DNA of 64,000 bases from Pelagimonas sp050633425. GTDB lineage: Bacteria > Pseudomonadota > Alphaproteobacteria > Rhodobacterales > Rhodobacteraceae. This document shows positions 43,845 to 52,324 of the stretch, in pieces. The notes under the pieces are model-generated. The model ran no database searches. It saw nothing but the letters and a program-made list of their open reading frames with translations, and was not told the DNA's origin. The stretch lies in contig NZ_JBOEGM010000016.1 of assembly GCF_050633425.1 (NCBI RefSeq), forward strand, positions 62,001-126,000, given 5' to 3'. The stretch's first letter is position 1. The number at the start of each line of letters is the position of its first letter. A program made the position numbers and the translations under genes.

Positions 43845-44633
43845 ATGTCTGATACGACACAACAAAACCCCGCACGCGCAGCCATGACCGTCTCGGATGA
43901 GGTGGCCATTGAAATCAACGATATGAACAAGTGGTATGGTTCGTTTCACGTTCTGCGTGACATCGACCTGACCGTATATCAGGGGGAGCGGATTGTTATC
44001 TGTGGCCCGTCTGGGTCGGGGAAATCTACGCTCATTCGCTGTATCAATGCGCTTGAGGAACATCAGGCTGGTTCGATTACGGTTGACGGAACCAAGCTTA
44101 CCTCGGACCTCAAAAACATCGACAAGATCCGCTCAGAAGTTGGCATGTGCTTTCAGCACTTCAACCTGTTCCCGCATCTGACCATTCTTGAGAATTGTAC
44201 GCTGGCCCCGATCTGGGTTCGCAAGACTCCCAAGAAAGAGGCAATTGAGACGGCGATGCATTACCTTGAAAAGGTGAAAATCCCGGATCAAGCCAACAAG
44301 TATCCTGGTCAGCTTTCAGGTGGTCAGCAACAGCGTGTGGCGATTGCACGGTCATTGTGCATGAAGCCTCGGATCATGTTGTTTGACGAACCAACCTCGG
44401 CGCTTGACCCGGAGATGATCAAGGAAGTTCTCGATACGATGATCGAGCTGGCCGAAGAAGGCATGACCATGCTGTGCGTCACCCACGAGATGGGCTTTGC
44501 CCGCCAGGTCGCGAACCGTGTGATCTTTATGGCCGACGGTCAGATCGTTGAACAGAACGAACCAGAAGAGTTCTTTGGCAATCCACAGTCGGAGCGCACC
44601 CAGCAGTTCCTGAGCCAGATTTTGGGTCACTAA
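43845..44633 (+). CDS. aapP: General L-amino acid ABC transporter ATPase AapP
   Basis: This 262-residue ATPase energises the Aap importer. Walker A is GPSGSGKST, the signature is LSGGQQQRVAIARSL and Walker B is IMLFDEPTSALD. The ATG at 43845 (MSDTTQQNP) has GGAGGG 7 nt upstream; the earlier start at 43827 overlaps aapM and is rejected. Confidence 0.96.
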   Translation: MSDTTQQNPARAAMTVSDEVAIEINDMNKWYGSFHVLRDIDLTVYQGERIVICGPSGSGKSTLIRCINALEEHQAGSITVDGTKLTSDLKNIDKIRSEVGMCFQHFNLFPHLTILENCTLAPIWVRKTPKKEAIETAMHYLEKVKIPDQANKYPGQLSGGQQQRVAIARSLCMKPRIMLFDEPTSALDPEMIKEVLDTMIELAEEGMTMLCVTHEMGFARQVANRVIFMADGQIVEQNEPEEFFGNPQSERTQQFLSQILGH

Positions 44634-44670
44634 CACACCGACCGGTTTTCAACGGCTGGACAGTGCTTTT

Positions 44671-44700
44671 AAGCGGGCAGGGTGCAAGCCTTGCCCGCTT
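44671..44700 (+). terminator. Hairpin after aapP
   Basis: A 12-bp stem (AAGCGGGCAGGG with CCTTGCCCGCTT, one G-T pair) and 6-nt loop. The T-run is short (TTT), so termination may be partial. Confidence 0.65.
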
Positions 44701-44814
44701 TGCTGTGGATGGCCTGTCAGAGCCTGCCCACTTGGTTCATTCCATTTGCAAACACTGCAATACTCGCCCTAAGCTTTGGACAAGATTTGCACACAGGTTA
44801 TTTAGGAACGAAAA

Positions 44815-45636
44815 ATGTGTTGGAGTGGTGAAGCCTCAATCGGGCTGGCAGCGGTTGGTATGGCTGCGACCAGTTTTGCGATCTATAAGAAAGAAAGCCC
44901 GCTCTTATGGTCGCCTTTACTCTACTTCTCACTTATGGAGCTTCTCCAAGGGTATACGTATTCTGTCATTGACCAATGCGGTTTGCCAGAAAACCAGATT
45001 GCGACCTTCCTCGGCTATTTGCACATCTGTTTCCAACCGTTTTTCGGGCTTTTGATCGCGCTGTATTTCATACCCGAAACCGTGCGCCGGGCGGTGCTTC
45101 CCTATGGTTTGGTGCTGTGTTCCGTCTCCGCTATCGTGATGTTGATCCAAGTCTTTCCATTTGAATGGGCCGGGGCCTGCATGCCGGGATCTATCCTATG
45201 TGGCCCCCAAATGTGTTCGGTCACTGGCAGTTGGCATATTGCATGGCATGTGCCGATCAATGACATCGGCGATGGTATTCTCGCTTTGACAGGCGGCCCG
45301 GAACTATTTGGGGGGCTGCTCCGCATAGATTTTCCGACCTACCCATTGGCGATGTTCCTTTTTCCACTGCTCTTTGGATCATGGCGTTTTGTGCTGTATC
45401 ATGTGATGCTTGGGCCGTTTTTGGCCCGGATGACCACGTCAGATTTGAATGAAATGCCAGCGGTTTGGTGCCTCTTGTCGATTGGGTTCTTGTTGCTCGT
45501 TGTCAAAACCCCTCTTCGGCAGGTGCTCCACGTGCGCTATTGGCCGCTTTGGGCATTGATACCGGGTTTGGATAGCCGGGGGCAAAGGACCGTTGGGTCA
45601 GACAAAATGCCCGATGCCGAGGCGACGTCTAAATAG
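44815..45636 (+). CDS. DUF5765-family integral membrane protein
   Basis: This 273-residue hydrophobic protein begins MCWSGEASIGLAAVGM, the start that marks DUF5765 proteins, and has about seven membrane segments. The loop between helices contains several cysteines (GACMPGSILCGPQMCS). A motif ITGSWHIAWHVP-like (here VTGSWHIAWHVPIND) carries conserved histidines. Function is unknown. It stands alone between aapP and rpoE. Confidence 0.75.
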   Translation: MCWSGEASIGLAAVGMAATSFAIYKKESPLLWSPLLYFSLMELLQGYTYSVIDQCGLPENQIATFLGYLHICFQPFFGLLIALYFIPETVRRAVLPYGLVLCSVSAIVMLIQVFPFEWAGACMPGSILCGPQMCSVTGSWHIAWHVPINDIGDGILALTGGPELFGGLLRIDFPTYPLAMFLFPLLFGSWRFVLYHVMLGPFLARMTTSDLNEMPAVWCLLSIGFLLLVVKTPLRQVLHVRYWPLWALIPGLDSRGQRTVGSDKMPDAEATSK

Positions 45637-45704
45637 GGACGTTGCATTTGGAGACAATCGCCGACGGCTTTTTTGCCCCTTGCTTGAGAAATCTGAGTTT
45701 TTGG

Positions 45705-45734
45705 TGATCCATCTGTTCAGGTCACCCGTACTGG
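45705..45734 (+). promoter_or_regulatory. RpoE (ECF11-type) promoter of rpoE
   Basis: TGATCC (45705-45710), an 18-bp spacer and TACTGG (from 45729) match the TGATCC/T-N18-TA pattern that is also found before the two divergent lipid operons at 49.3 kb. This predicts autoregulation of rpoE-chrR. Confidence 0.7.
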
Positions 45735-45813
45735 GTATATGGTCAATCAAGCGATACTACTCGAGCCTGCTGTCTCAAACCCTACAGCCGGGACGCAATA
45801 CAAGGGCATGCCT

Positions 45814-46371
45814 GTGTCGGAAAAACAAGACGCGATGTCTGACCTGACCGTTTGGCTCCTTGCTGTACGCGATCATCGTGATCGCGTGGCCTTTGGGAAG
45901 ATGTTCGATTTTCTCGGACCGCGTCTCAAGGGTTTTGTGATGCGCAATGGGACGGGGTCGGCGCAGGCTGAAGAGATTGTTCAAGACGTTATGTTGACGG
46001 TCTGGCGAAAGGCAGCAATGTTTGATCCGCACAAGGCCCAAGCGTCTGCATGGATCTATCAGATCGCGCGGAACCGGCATATCGACATCGTTCGAAAAGA
46101 AAACCGCCCGGTGCCTGATGAACTTGGGGAAGACCCTGGGATGGAACCAGATGCGGCCCAAATTCTAGCCCTTGAACAAGAAGCGACCCACCTAAAGCAA
46201 GCGTTGCGCCAGCTACAACCGGATCAACGCGATATGATTGAAAAAGCCTATATGGGCGATCTCACTCACCAAGAAATCAGCAGTCAAACCGGCCTTCCGC
46301 TCGGAACCGTTAAATCCCGCATCCGTCTTGGTCTTGGACGATTGCGAAAAGAATTGAGAGGGTTGCGCTGA
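45814..46371 (+). CDS. rpoE: ECF RNA polymerase sigma factor RpoE (singlet oxygen response)
   Basis: This is an ECF11-group sigma factor of 185 residues. Region 2 includes AEEIVQDVMLTVWRKA and ASAWIYQIARNRHIDIVRK; region 4 includes LQPDQRDMIEKAYMGDLTHQEIS and LPLGTVKSRIRLGLGRLR. The start is probably the GTG at 45814: AAGG is 8 nt upstream and the first residues (VSEKQDAMSDLTVW) align in length with Rhodobacter RpoE. An ATG at 45808 is too close to the AAGGG. It overlaps chrR by one base (TGATG). It should direct transcription of photo-oxidative stress genes. Confidence 0.93.
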   Translation: MSEKQDAMSDLTVWLLAVRDHRDRVAFGKMFDFLGPRLKGFVMRNGTGSAQAEEIVQDVMLTVWRKAAMFDPHKAQASAWIYQIARNRHIDIVRKENRPVPDELGEDPGMEPDAAQILALEQEATHLKQALRQLQPDQRDMIEKAYMGDLTHQEISSQTGLPLGTVKSRIRLGLGRLRKELRGLR

Positions 46372-47006
46372 TGCCTGCCATCACACACCACATCCCTGAC
46401 GCCATGATCGCGGCCTATGCATCTGGCAATCTGCCTCATCCTTTTGCCTTGGTTGTCGCCAGCCACCTGTCACTCTGCAAAGACTGCCGTGCAGCGCTTG
46501 GCGCTCATCAGGCCGTTGGCGGAGCCTTGCTTGAAAACACTGACGGGGTAGACGTGTCCGCTGGTTTGAAAGCTTCCATTATGGATTTGCTGGATGCCCC
46601 TGCGGCACCGCAGCCAGTTTTTGAACCCAAGGGCATTTACCCCGGTGCGATCATGGAAGAACTAAAGGGCAAGCCGCTGCGGTGGAAAACCCTTGGCATG
46701 GGGGTCAAGCAAAGCATTTTGTCCGAAAGCGATGCTGGCTCTGCAAGGTTGCTGTACATCCCCGCAGGACAGGCAGTCCCCGATCACACCCATAATGGTT
46801 TGGAACTCACCTTGGTGCTTCAGGGAAGTTTCAGCGATGAGACCGGCCGTTTTGGTGTCGGTGACGTTGAGATTGGGGATCAGGATCTGGAACACACGCC
46901 TGTGGCGGATGCGGGGGACGCATGCATTTGTCTTGCGGCAACGGATGCGCCATTGCGCTTTAACGCGCTTGTGCCGCGTCTGTTACAGCCGTTTTTCCGA
47001 ATTTAA
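46371..47006 (+). CDS. chrR: Zinc-binding anti-sigma factor ChrR
   Basis: ChrR binds RpoE until singlet oxygen releases it. The 211-residue protein has an N-terminal zinc-binding anti-sigma domain with His6, His32, Cys36 and Cys39 (SHLSLCKDC). The C-terminal cupin domain has His139, His141, Glu145 and His175, the set known to bind zinc in R. sphaeroides ChrR. All eight residues are present, so a working sensor is expected. It is co-translated with rpoE. Confidence 0.95.
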   Translation: MPAITHHIPDAMIAAYASGNLPHPFALVVASHLSLCKDCRAALGAHQAVGGALLENTDGVDVSAGLKASIMDLLDAPAAPQPVFEPKGIYPGAIMEELKGKPLRWKTLGMGVKQSILSESDAGSARLLYIPAGQAVPDHTHNGLELTLVLQGSFSDETGRFGVGDVEIGDQDLEHTPVADAGDACICLAATDAPLRFNALVPRLLQPFFRI

Positions 47007-47190
47007 GGAACGTCTAGTCATCAACGAATATGGGGCTGCATTTCGGTGCGGACTTTTCATTTTATTCCGCTTTTACAGACTCTTAATGACGTTTTCGTGA
47101 TGTCGAAATCCACACCATCCCCGCCTTCGTATCCCTAATACCTACACCAAATGGGACGGGCGACATGCCCAGATAAATGGAGACGATATC

Positions 47191-47706
47191 ATGAATGCAA
47201 CTTTCAAAACGGTCCTAACGGCCCTTGCGATTACCTCCGCCGCCAGCACCGCGCACGCCAACACAATCGTGGAAATTGCCGCCGCTGACGACCGGTTTTC
47301 CACCCTTGTAGCTGCCGTTGGAGCGGCAGGTCTTGCGGATGCCTTGTCTGGTCCGGGTCCATTCACCGTTTACGCCCCGATTAATGACGCGTTTGCTGCC
47401 TTGCCTGAGGGAACCGTTGAAACATTGCTTAAGCCTGAGAATAAGGGGCAGTTGAGCGATGTTCTTTTGTATCATGTCGACGATCGAAAACTGTCGGCTG
47501 ATATGATCCCCGCGGGCTCAACCTATTTCAAGCCAATGCTGACGACTGAGCGCCTATGCATTACCTCTGGTGCAGATGGGGTTAAGATCGCGGATGGGAC
47601 CGGCGCCATGGCCAATGTCGTCATTGCCGATATTCAGGCCGATAACGGTGTTATCCATGTGATCGACAAGGTGCTATTGCCCGGAAATCGCCCCGCCTGT
47701 CACTAA
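47191..47706 (+). CDS. Secreted fasciclin-domain protein
   Basis: This 171-residue protein has a signal peptide (about 24 residues, ending AHA-N) and one fasciclin (FAS1) domain, with FTVYAPINDAFAALPEGTVE and the end VIHVIDKVLLP. Fasciclin proteins act in adhesion; bacterial single-domain forms are often stress-induced and periplasmic. It follows chrR after 184 nt and may belong to the same response, but no TGATC-N18-TA site was found directly before it. Confidence 0.9.
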   Translation: MNATFKTVLTALAITSAASTAHANTIVEIAAADDRFSTLVAAVGAAGLADALSGPGPFTVYAPINDAFAALPEGTVETLLKPENKGQLSDVLLYHVDDRKLSADMIPAGSTYFKPMLTTERLCITSGADGVKIADGTGAMANVVIADIQADNGVIHVIDKVLLPGNRPACH

Positions 47707-47715
47707 AGTAATCCT

Positions 47716-47749
47716 CCCTCGGCCTCTCAGAAATATGAGAGGCCGAGGG
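47716..47749. terminator. Bidirectional hairpin between convergent genes
   Basis: A perfect 14-bp stem (CCCTCGGCCTCTCA with TGAGAGGCCGAGGG) and 6-nt loop lies between the fasciclin gene and the convergent SDR gene. It has no T-run on either strand but is very stable. Confidence 0.7.
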
Positions 47750-47759
47750 GCAAGAACAC

Positions 47760-48485
47760 TCACTTACCGCGGTAGACCACTACGTCAGGTAGAAGATGCA
47801 ACGCTTTGATAACCCATGAGAAGGGGCGCGGAAAATCGGTTCTAAAACGGGTCGATTGCATTGCCTTTAACACATGATCAGCGGCTTTTTCGGCCTCCAT
47901 CAGCTGCGGCATCGAAAAGCTGTTTTTCTGGGTGAGCCGGGTTTTGATAAAGCCTGGGTTTACGATCCGAACCGTGACACCGCTGTCTTTGAGATCAAAA
48001 CGCATGGTTTCGGCCAAATTGATCAGCGCCGCTTTGCTAGCCCCATACCCAATGGCCGCTGGCAGGCCACGATAGCCCGCCAAAGATCCGATCAAGGTGA
48101 TGTCGCCCCGACCTGATTTTACAAAGGTTGGCACCACATGCCCAAGCACCCGAAGGGCACCGTTGAAATTCACCTCAACCATTCGAAGGGCTGCGTTGCT
48201 GTCCCAAGCCTGGGTGGGCATTGGGTCATAGGCCCCGGCATTATAGATGACACCGTCGATGGCGCCGATGTGCTCGGCGGCGCGTCTCACCGAATCCGCG
48301 TCGGTCACATCGGTTTCAACCACCCGAGCACGTTGCAATTCGCGTGCCAAATCCTGCAATCGCCTAACCGAGCGCGCCGATAAAATCACGTTGGCACCTT
48401 GGCGGTCCAACCCCTTTGCGATCTCTCGGCCAAGCCCTTCGCTTGCCCCAACCAACCAATAGGTTCTGCCTTGGAAACGGCTCAT
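47760..48485 (-). CDS. Short-chain dehydrogenase/reductase
   Basis: This 241-residue SDR has the NAD(P) loop VGASEGLGREIAK and the active-site YGASK with the Ser of IGSLAG. It is co-translated with the DUF1365 gene (ATGA overlap), the second gene of the divergent arm of the RpoE regulon. The substrate is probably a lipid or lipid-derived aldehyde, by context only. Confidence 0.9.
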   Translation of the reverse strand: MSRFQGRTYWLVGASEGLGREIAKGLDRQGANVILSARSVRRLQDLARELQRARVVETDVTDADSVRRAAEHIGAIDGVIYNAGAYDPMPTQAWDSNAALRMVEVNFNGALRVLGHVVPTFVKSGRGDITLIGSLAGYRGLPAAIGYGASKAALINLAETMRFDLKDSGVTVRIVNPGFIKTRLTQKNSFSMPQLMEAEKAADHVLKAMQSTRFRTDFPRPFSWVIKALHLLPDVVVYRGK

Positions 48486-49267
48486 GTTCCGGTCCGTTTT
48501 GCCGGGGGCGTTGAAAAGCTGGTGCTGTCAGACACGAGTGGCTTTGGCGGCTTGGGTTTGCGCAAAAAAGGGGCCCGTTTTAACCACAGTTTTAGCGCCT
48601 GCCAATAAATCAACGCAACAACCCGAACAGCGCCAAGTGGGCGGCGCAGTGCGGCCCCCAAGAGTGACACTGTGCTGGCAGGTTCGCGCATGCCATTTAA
48701 TGTTGCCAATACGCCCTGATCGCCGTTTTCATAAGAAATCCTGATATTGAACGCCTGTTTGGTCATTTCAAAGTTGAAGCGGTAGGTGCCAGCAACCGTT
48801 TGGAACGGCGACACATGCATCAGTTTGTCTGCGTCCAAGCTGTCTTGCCAAACGATGGGACGAAAACCCGGATGGGCACAAAAGTAACAATGCCTGTGCC
48901 CAAATGTATTGTTCACCTCGGCAATAAAAGCGCGCGGCGTGCCATCAATCACCGCGATCCAAAAGCTGACTGGATTGAAGTGAAACCACAAAAAGCTGGG
49001 CTGCGTTAAGAGATATAATTGCGCCTTCTCAACAGGAAATCCGCGCTGCTCGAGCTGATCGCGAAACCATGCGACACCGGTTCCCTTGCCACGTGGGCCG
49101 CCGTGGTGACGATCGTGGATCGAAAACAAATTGAACCGATTGCGCGACAAGAGTGGCGCAATACCAGAGGTCAAATCGGTCAGCACATAATCAACACCAT
49201 AGCGAAAGGCGTTTTTTGTCTGGCCGCGTCGGGCATGAAATGTTTGAGCTTGGATATGTTCGATCAT
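48482..49267 (-). CDS. DUF1365-family protein
   Basis: This 261-residue DUF1365 protein is encoded beside FAD-dependent and cyclopropane-synthase-like genes in many bacteria. Visible family parts are KNAFRYGVDYVLTDL, the HDRHHGGPRGKGTGVA segment and WFHFNPVSFWIAV, then AEVNNTFGHRHCY. Its function in lipid modification is not established. The ATG is 4 nt after the predicted -10 hexamer, so the mRNA may be leaderless. Confidence 0.88.
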   Translation of the reverse strand: MIEHIQAQTFHARRGQTKNAFRYGVDYVLTDLTSGIAPLLSRNRFNLFSIHDRHHGGPRGKGTGVAWFRDQLEQRGFPVEKAQLYLLTQPSFLWFHFNPVSFWIAVIDGTPRAFIAEVNNTFGHRHCYFCAHPGFRPIVWQDSLDADKLMHVSPFQTVAGTYRFNFEMTKQAFNIRISYENGDQGVLATLNGMREPASTVSLLGAALRRPLGAVRVVALIYWQALKLWLKRAPFLRKPKPPKPLVSDSTSFSTPPAKRTGT

Positions 49268-49271
49268 GTCA

Positions 49272-49301
49272 ATGATACGGCTGCGTTGGGCGAACAGATC
49301 A
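49272..49301 (-). promoter_or_regulatory. RpoE promoter of the DUF1365-SDR operon
   Basis: On the minus strand: TGATCT (49301-49296), 18 bp, TATCAT (from 49277). The pattern is the same as at rpoE and at the divergent FAD gene. The downstream ATG is only 4 nt past the hexamer. Confidence 0.7.
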
Positions 49302-49331
49302 CCAGCCCGGGTCTAAATTTCAATAAAAATG

Positions 49332-49361
49332 TGATCTGCGTTCCACCCGGCCACGTATCCT
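49332..49361 (+). promoter_or_regulatory. RpoE promoter of the FAD-Cfa operon
   Basis: TGATCT (49332-49337), 18 bp, TATCCT (from 49356). It lies 31-60 nt before the ATG of the FAD enzyme gene. Confidence 0.75.
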
Positions 49362-49391
49362 CATCAAACAACGCAAAAAAACGAGGAACGC

Positions 49392-50741
49392 ATGCTGGAT
49401 CAAAGTCGTGGACCCCGCCGCAAGATTGCCATCGTCGGAGGCGGCATTTCCGGAATGTCCGCCGCGTATTACCTATCTCCAAATCACGATGTGACAGTGT
49501 TCGAATCCGCGCAGCGTCTGGGTGGGCATGCCCGTACAGTGATGGCTGGCAAGCGGGGTGATCAACCGGTGGATACGGGGTTTATTGTGTTCAACTACGC
49601 CACATACCCGTTTTTGACCCGGCTGTTTCGCGACCTGAATGTGCCCGCAATCAAGAGCGAGATGAGCTTTTGTGCAAGCATTGATGACGGGCGAATTGAA
49701 TACGGTTTGAACAGTCTGCGCGCGATTTCCGCCCAGAAACGCAATTTGATACGGCCGCAGTTCTACAAAATGGTGGCCGATATCCTGCGGTTTGGAAAAG
49801 AAGCCGAGGCTGCTGCAACAGATGATGACATCACCATCGGTGAACTGGTCACCAAATTGGGGCTGGGCATGTGGTTTCGGGACAATTATCTGATGCCGAT
49901 GTGTGCGGCGATCTGGTCAACCCCGACCGAAGACGTCAACGCCTTTCCGGCCAAATCCTTGATCCAGTTCTTTCGCAACCACGCCTTGCTTGCGGGGAGC
50001 GGTCAACACCAATGGTGGACTGTCAAAGGCGGCAGCATTGAATATGTCCGCAGATTGGAAGCTGCGCTTGTGGCCCGCGGGTGCTCTGTTCACATCAACT
50101 CCGCAATACAACGTGTTGATCGTACAGCATTTGGAGCAACGGTCCATGCCAAGGGGAGGGACGCGCAAGACTTTGATGACGTCGTCTTTGCCTGTCATTC
50201 AGATCAGGCGCTGAGCATCTTGGGCGATGGTGCAACACCGGCTGAAACCGCAGCCTTGAGTGCGATCCGCTATCAGCCAAACACAGCCGTTTTGCATTGT
50301 GATCAAAATCAAATGCCCAAGCGGCGCGGGTGTTGGTCCAGTTGGGCCTATCGCTCTCAAGAGGGTTGTGTTGGCATCACATATTGGATGAACCGGCTGC
50401 AAAACATCCCCGAAACGGATCCGCTTTTTGTCACGCTCAACCCGAGCCATCCCATCGCCACTGACAAGGTCTACGACCGAGTGGAATTCTCTCATCCGGT
50501 TTTTGACAAAGCGGCGTTACAGGCGCAACGAGAGATCCGCGATATGCAGGGGCTCAACAATACATGGTTTGCCGGGGCTTATAACCGCCACGGCTTTCAT
50601 GAAGACGGCATTGCCAGTGCCATGCGAATTGTCCGCAAAATTGAAGAAACAACCGGTTACGCGACCAAAGGAACCCACCATGATGTTGACCAACAAAGCC
50701 CTGAAGTCGCAATTCTTGAAAACCTGCGAACACCTGCATGA
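49392..50741 (+). CDS. FAD-dependent amine oxidase/desaturase-like protein
   Basis: This 449-residue protein has an N-terminal FAD-binding Rossmann motif (IAIVGGGISGMSAAYYL) and the GG doublet at GGHARTVM. A C-terminal AGAYNRHGFHEDGIASAMRIV segment contacts FAD. It belongs to the family of NAD(P)/FAD proteins that is nearly always found with DUF1365 and Cfa-like genes. By context it modifies fatty-acyl chains or intermediates. The end overlaps the Cfa-like gene by 62 bp in another frame. Confidence 0.9.
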   Translation: MLDQSRGPRRKIAIVGGGISGMSAAYYLSPNHDVTVFESAQRLGGHARTVMAGKRGDQPVDTGFIVFNYATYPFLTRLFRDLNVPAIKSEMSFCASIDDGRIEYGLNSLRAISAQKRNLIRPQFYKMVADILRFGKEAEAAATDDDITIGELVTKLGLGMWFRDNYLMPMCAAIWSTPTEDVNAFPAKSLIQFFRNHALLAGSGQHQWWTVKGGSIEYVRRLEAALVARGCSVHINSAIQRVDRTAFGATVHAKGRDAQDFDDVVFACHSDQALSILGDGATPAETAALSAIRYQPNTAVLHCDQNQMPKRRGCWSSWAYRSQEGCVGITYWMNRLQNIPETDPLFVTLNPSHPIATDKVYDRVEFSHPVFDKAALQAQREIRDMQGLNNTWFAGAYNRHGFHEDGIASAMRIVRKIEETTGYATKGTHHDVDQQSPEVAILENLRTPA

Positions 50742-51837
50742 CGGTCAGCTGACACTACGAACCCCAGAAGGTGAACGGTATCAATTTGGAAATCGCGGGC
50801 CCGAAGCCGAAATGCGCATCAATGATTGGTCCGCTGTCTCTGCCATGGCCGCGCATGGTCAGGTCGGGCTCGGAGAGGCCTATGTCCAGGGGTTGTGGGA
50901 TACGCCATCTGTCGAAGGGTTGATGTCGGTCGCGATGCTGAACCGCGACCGTTTGGGCGGATATGATCATGCCAACCGGTTCAATCGCGCCAAGTTTCGG
51001 CTCGTTGATACTGTTTTGAGGGCGAATACAAAACGGGGGTCGCGCAAGAATATTGGGGCCCATTACGATGTCGGGAATGAATTCTACCAGCTTTGGCTGG
51101 ACGAAGGCATGACCTATTCCTCTGGCATTTTTGGAACAGATGGCAACGACCTTGCCCAAGCTCAGACCCGTAAAAATGCGCGCGTGTTATCCCGATTGGG
51201 ACAGGGCGAACGGGTTTTGGAAATCGGCTGCGGTTGGGGGGGCTTTGCAGAGCATGCCAGCTCCGAGGGGCGTGCGGTCACGGGCGTTACAATTTCTCGG
51301 AACCAACATAGCTATGCCGATTGTCGTCTGGATGGCCGTGCAGACATCCAATTGCGCGACTATCGGGATGTCTCGGGCAAGTTTGACAACATTGTCTCAA
51401 TCGAAATGATTGAGGCGGTCGGAGAACGCTATTGGCCGAGCTATTTCGCCGCCCTCAAAAGCAATTTGGCCGAAGGTGGACGGGTTGTGTTGCAGGCGAT
51501 TACCGTGCGTGACGCGTTCTTTGACACCTATCGCAATTCGTCCGATTTTATCCGTCAGTATGTTTTCCCCGGAGGAATGCTACTGTCTGATCAGGTGATT
51601 GCGCATCAAGCGAAATCTGCCGGTTTGGTTGTCAAAGACAATTTCGCCTTTGGTCAGGATTACGGAAAAACTTGCCGCATTTGGGCACAACGTTTGGCAG
51701 ATCAAAAACGTAGAATCCTTGAGCAAGGCTATGGAGAGGCGTTTTTTCGCAACTGGCAATACTATCTCGAAATTTGCGCTGCATCGTTTGCCATTGGGCA
51801 TACTGATGTGGTTCAGGTCGAGCTGGCTCATGCTTAG
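50680..51837 (+). CDS. cfa: Cyclopropane-fatty-acyl-phospholipid synthase-like SAM methyltransferase
   Basis: This 385-residue SAM enzyme has the motif VLEIGCGWGGFAEHA and the SIEMIEAVG segment of cyclopropane and related fatty-acyl methyltransferases. In R. sphaeroides a comparable RpoE-controlled enzyme takes part in methylating unsaturated phospholipid chains toward furan fatty acids (from memory). The ATG at 50680 has AAAGGA 7 nt upstream and overlaps the upstream gene by 62 bp. Whether this product is a true cyclopropane synthase cannot be decided here. Confidence 0.88.
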   Translation: MMLTNKALKSQFLKTCEHLHDGQLTLRTPEGERYQFGNRGPEAEMRINDWSAVSAMAAHGQVGLGEAYVQGLWDTPSVEGLMSVAMLNRDRLGGYDHANRFNRAKFRLVDTVLRANTKRGSRKNIGAHYDVGNEFYQLWLDEGMTYSSGIFGTDGNDLAQAQTRKNARVLSRLGQGERVLEIGCGWGGFAEHASSEGRAVTGVTISRNQHSYADCRLDGRADIQLRDYRDVSGKFDNIVSIEMIEAVGERYWPSYFAALKSNLAEGGRVVLQAITVRDAFFDTYRNSSDFIRQYVFPGGMLLSDQVIAHQAKSAGLVVKDNFAFGQDYGKTCRIWAQRLADQKRRILEQGYGEAFFRNWQYYLEICAASFAIGHTDVVQVELAHA

Positions 51838-52324
51838 CGCGATAATCGGCACCCTGCTTGTGGCCTTGCCAATGACGGTCTTGGCCGATCCGCTTTCAAA
51901 GGTTTTGCCAGGGGCCGAACTGCGCGGTGAAGCGACTTTTCGTTACGTGGGGTTCAACATATACGACGCGCGGCTCTTTACGATAGGGGCCGCGCCTTTG
52001 AATTGGTCCCAGGATTTTGCACTTGAGCTGACCTATCGACGCAAATTGAGCCAATACGACCTGGTCGAAGCAACCTTGCGGGAAATGAACCGTATGGGAA
52101 AGGCCCTACCAATCCGCGCCAAGCTTGAGAGCTGCTACCAAGCGGTTGGGCGGGGGGATACCTATTTGGCGGTGACGCAGGGGCCCGATGTCATCACCTT
52201 TTGGCGCAATGATCGTCCAGCCTGCACACTTCGCTTTGCAGGTATAAAGGCCCGTTTCATGTCGGTATTCTTGGGTGACAACACCCAGTCTCCCCGGTTT
52301 ACACGCGACCTGCGAGGCAAGTGA
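51806..52324 (+). CDS. Chalcone isomerase-like (CHI/Chalcone_3) secreted protein
   Basis: This protein has a signal peptide and a fold like chalcone isomerase (FRYVGFNIYDARLFTIGA; LTYRRKLSQYDLVEATLREM). Family members in bacteria are periplasmic or membrane-linked and bind fatty acids or similar molecules. The start is uncertain: ATG at 51806 (MWFRSSWLML, with Arg in the n-region) or at 51830 (MLSAIIG). Both lie inside the end of the Cfa-like gene. The stop overlaps the MFS start (TGATG). Confidence 0.8.
   Translation: MWFRSSWLMLSAIIGTLLVALPMTVLADPLSKVLPGAELRGEATFRYVGFNIYDARLFTIGAAPLNWSQDFALELTYRRKLSQYDLVEATLREMNRMGKALPIRAKLESCYQAVGRGDTYLAVTQGPDVITFWRNDRPACTLRFAGIKARFMSVFLGDNTQSPRFTRDLRGK

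Noticed and set aside
47091..47140. RpoE promoter for the fasciclin gene (TGATGT at 47098 with TATCC at 47130)
   Set aside because: The spacing is about 26 bp instead of 18, so it does not fit the pattern.
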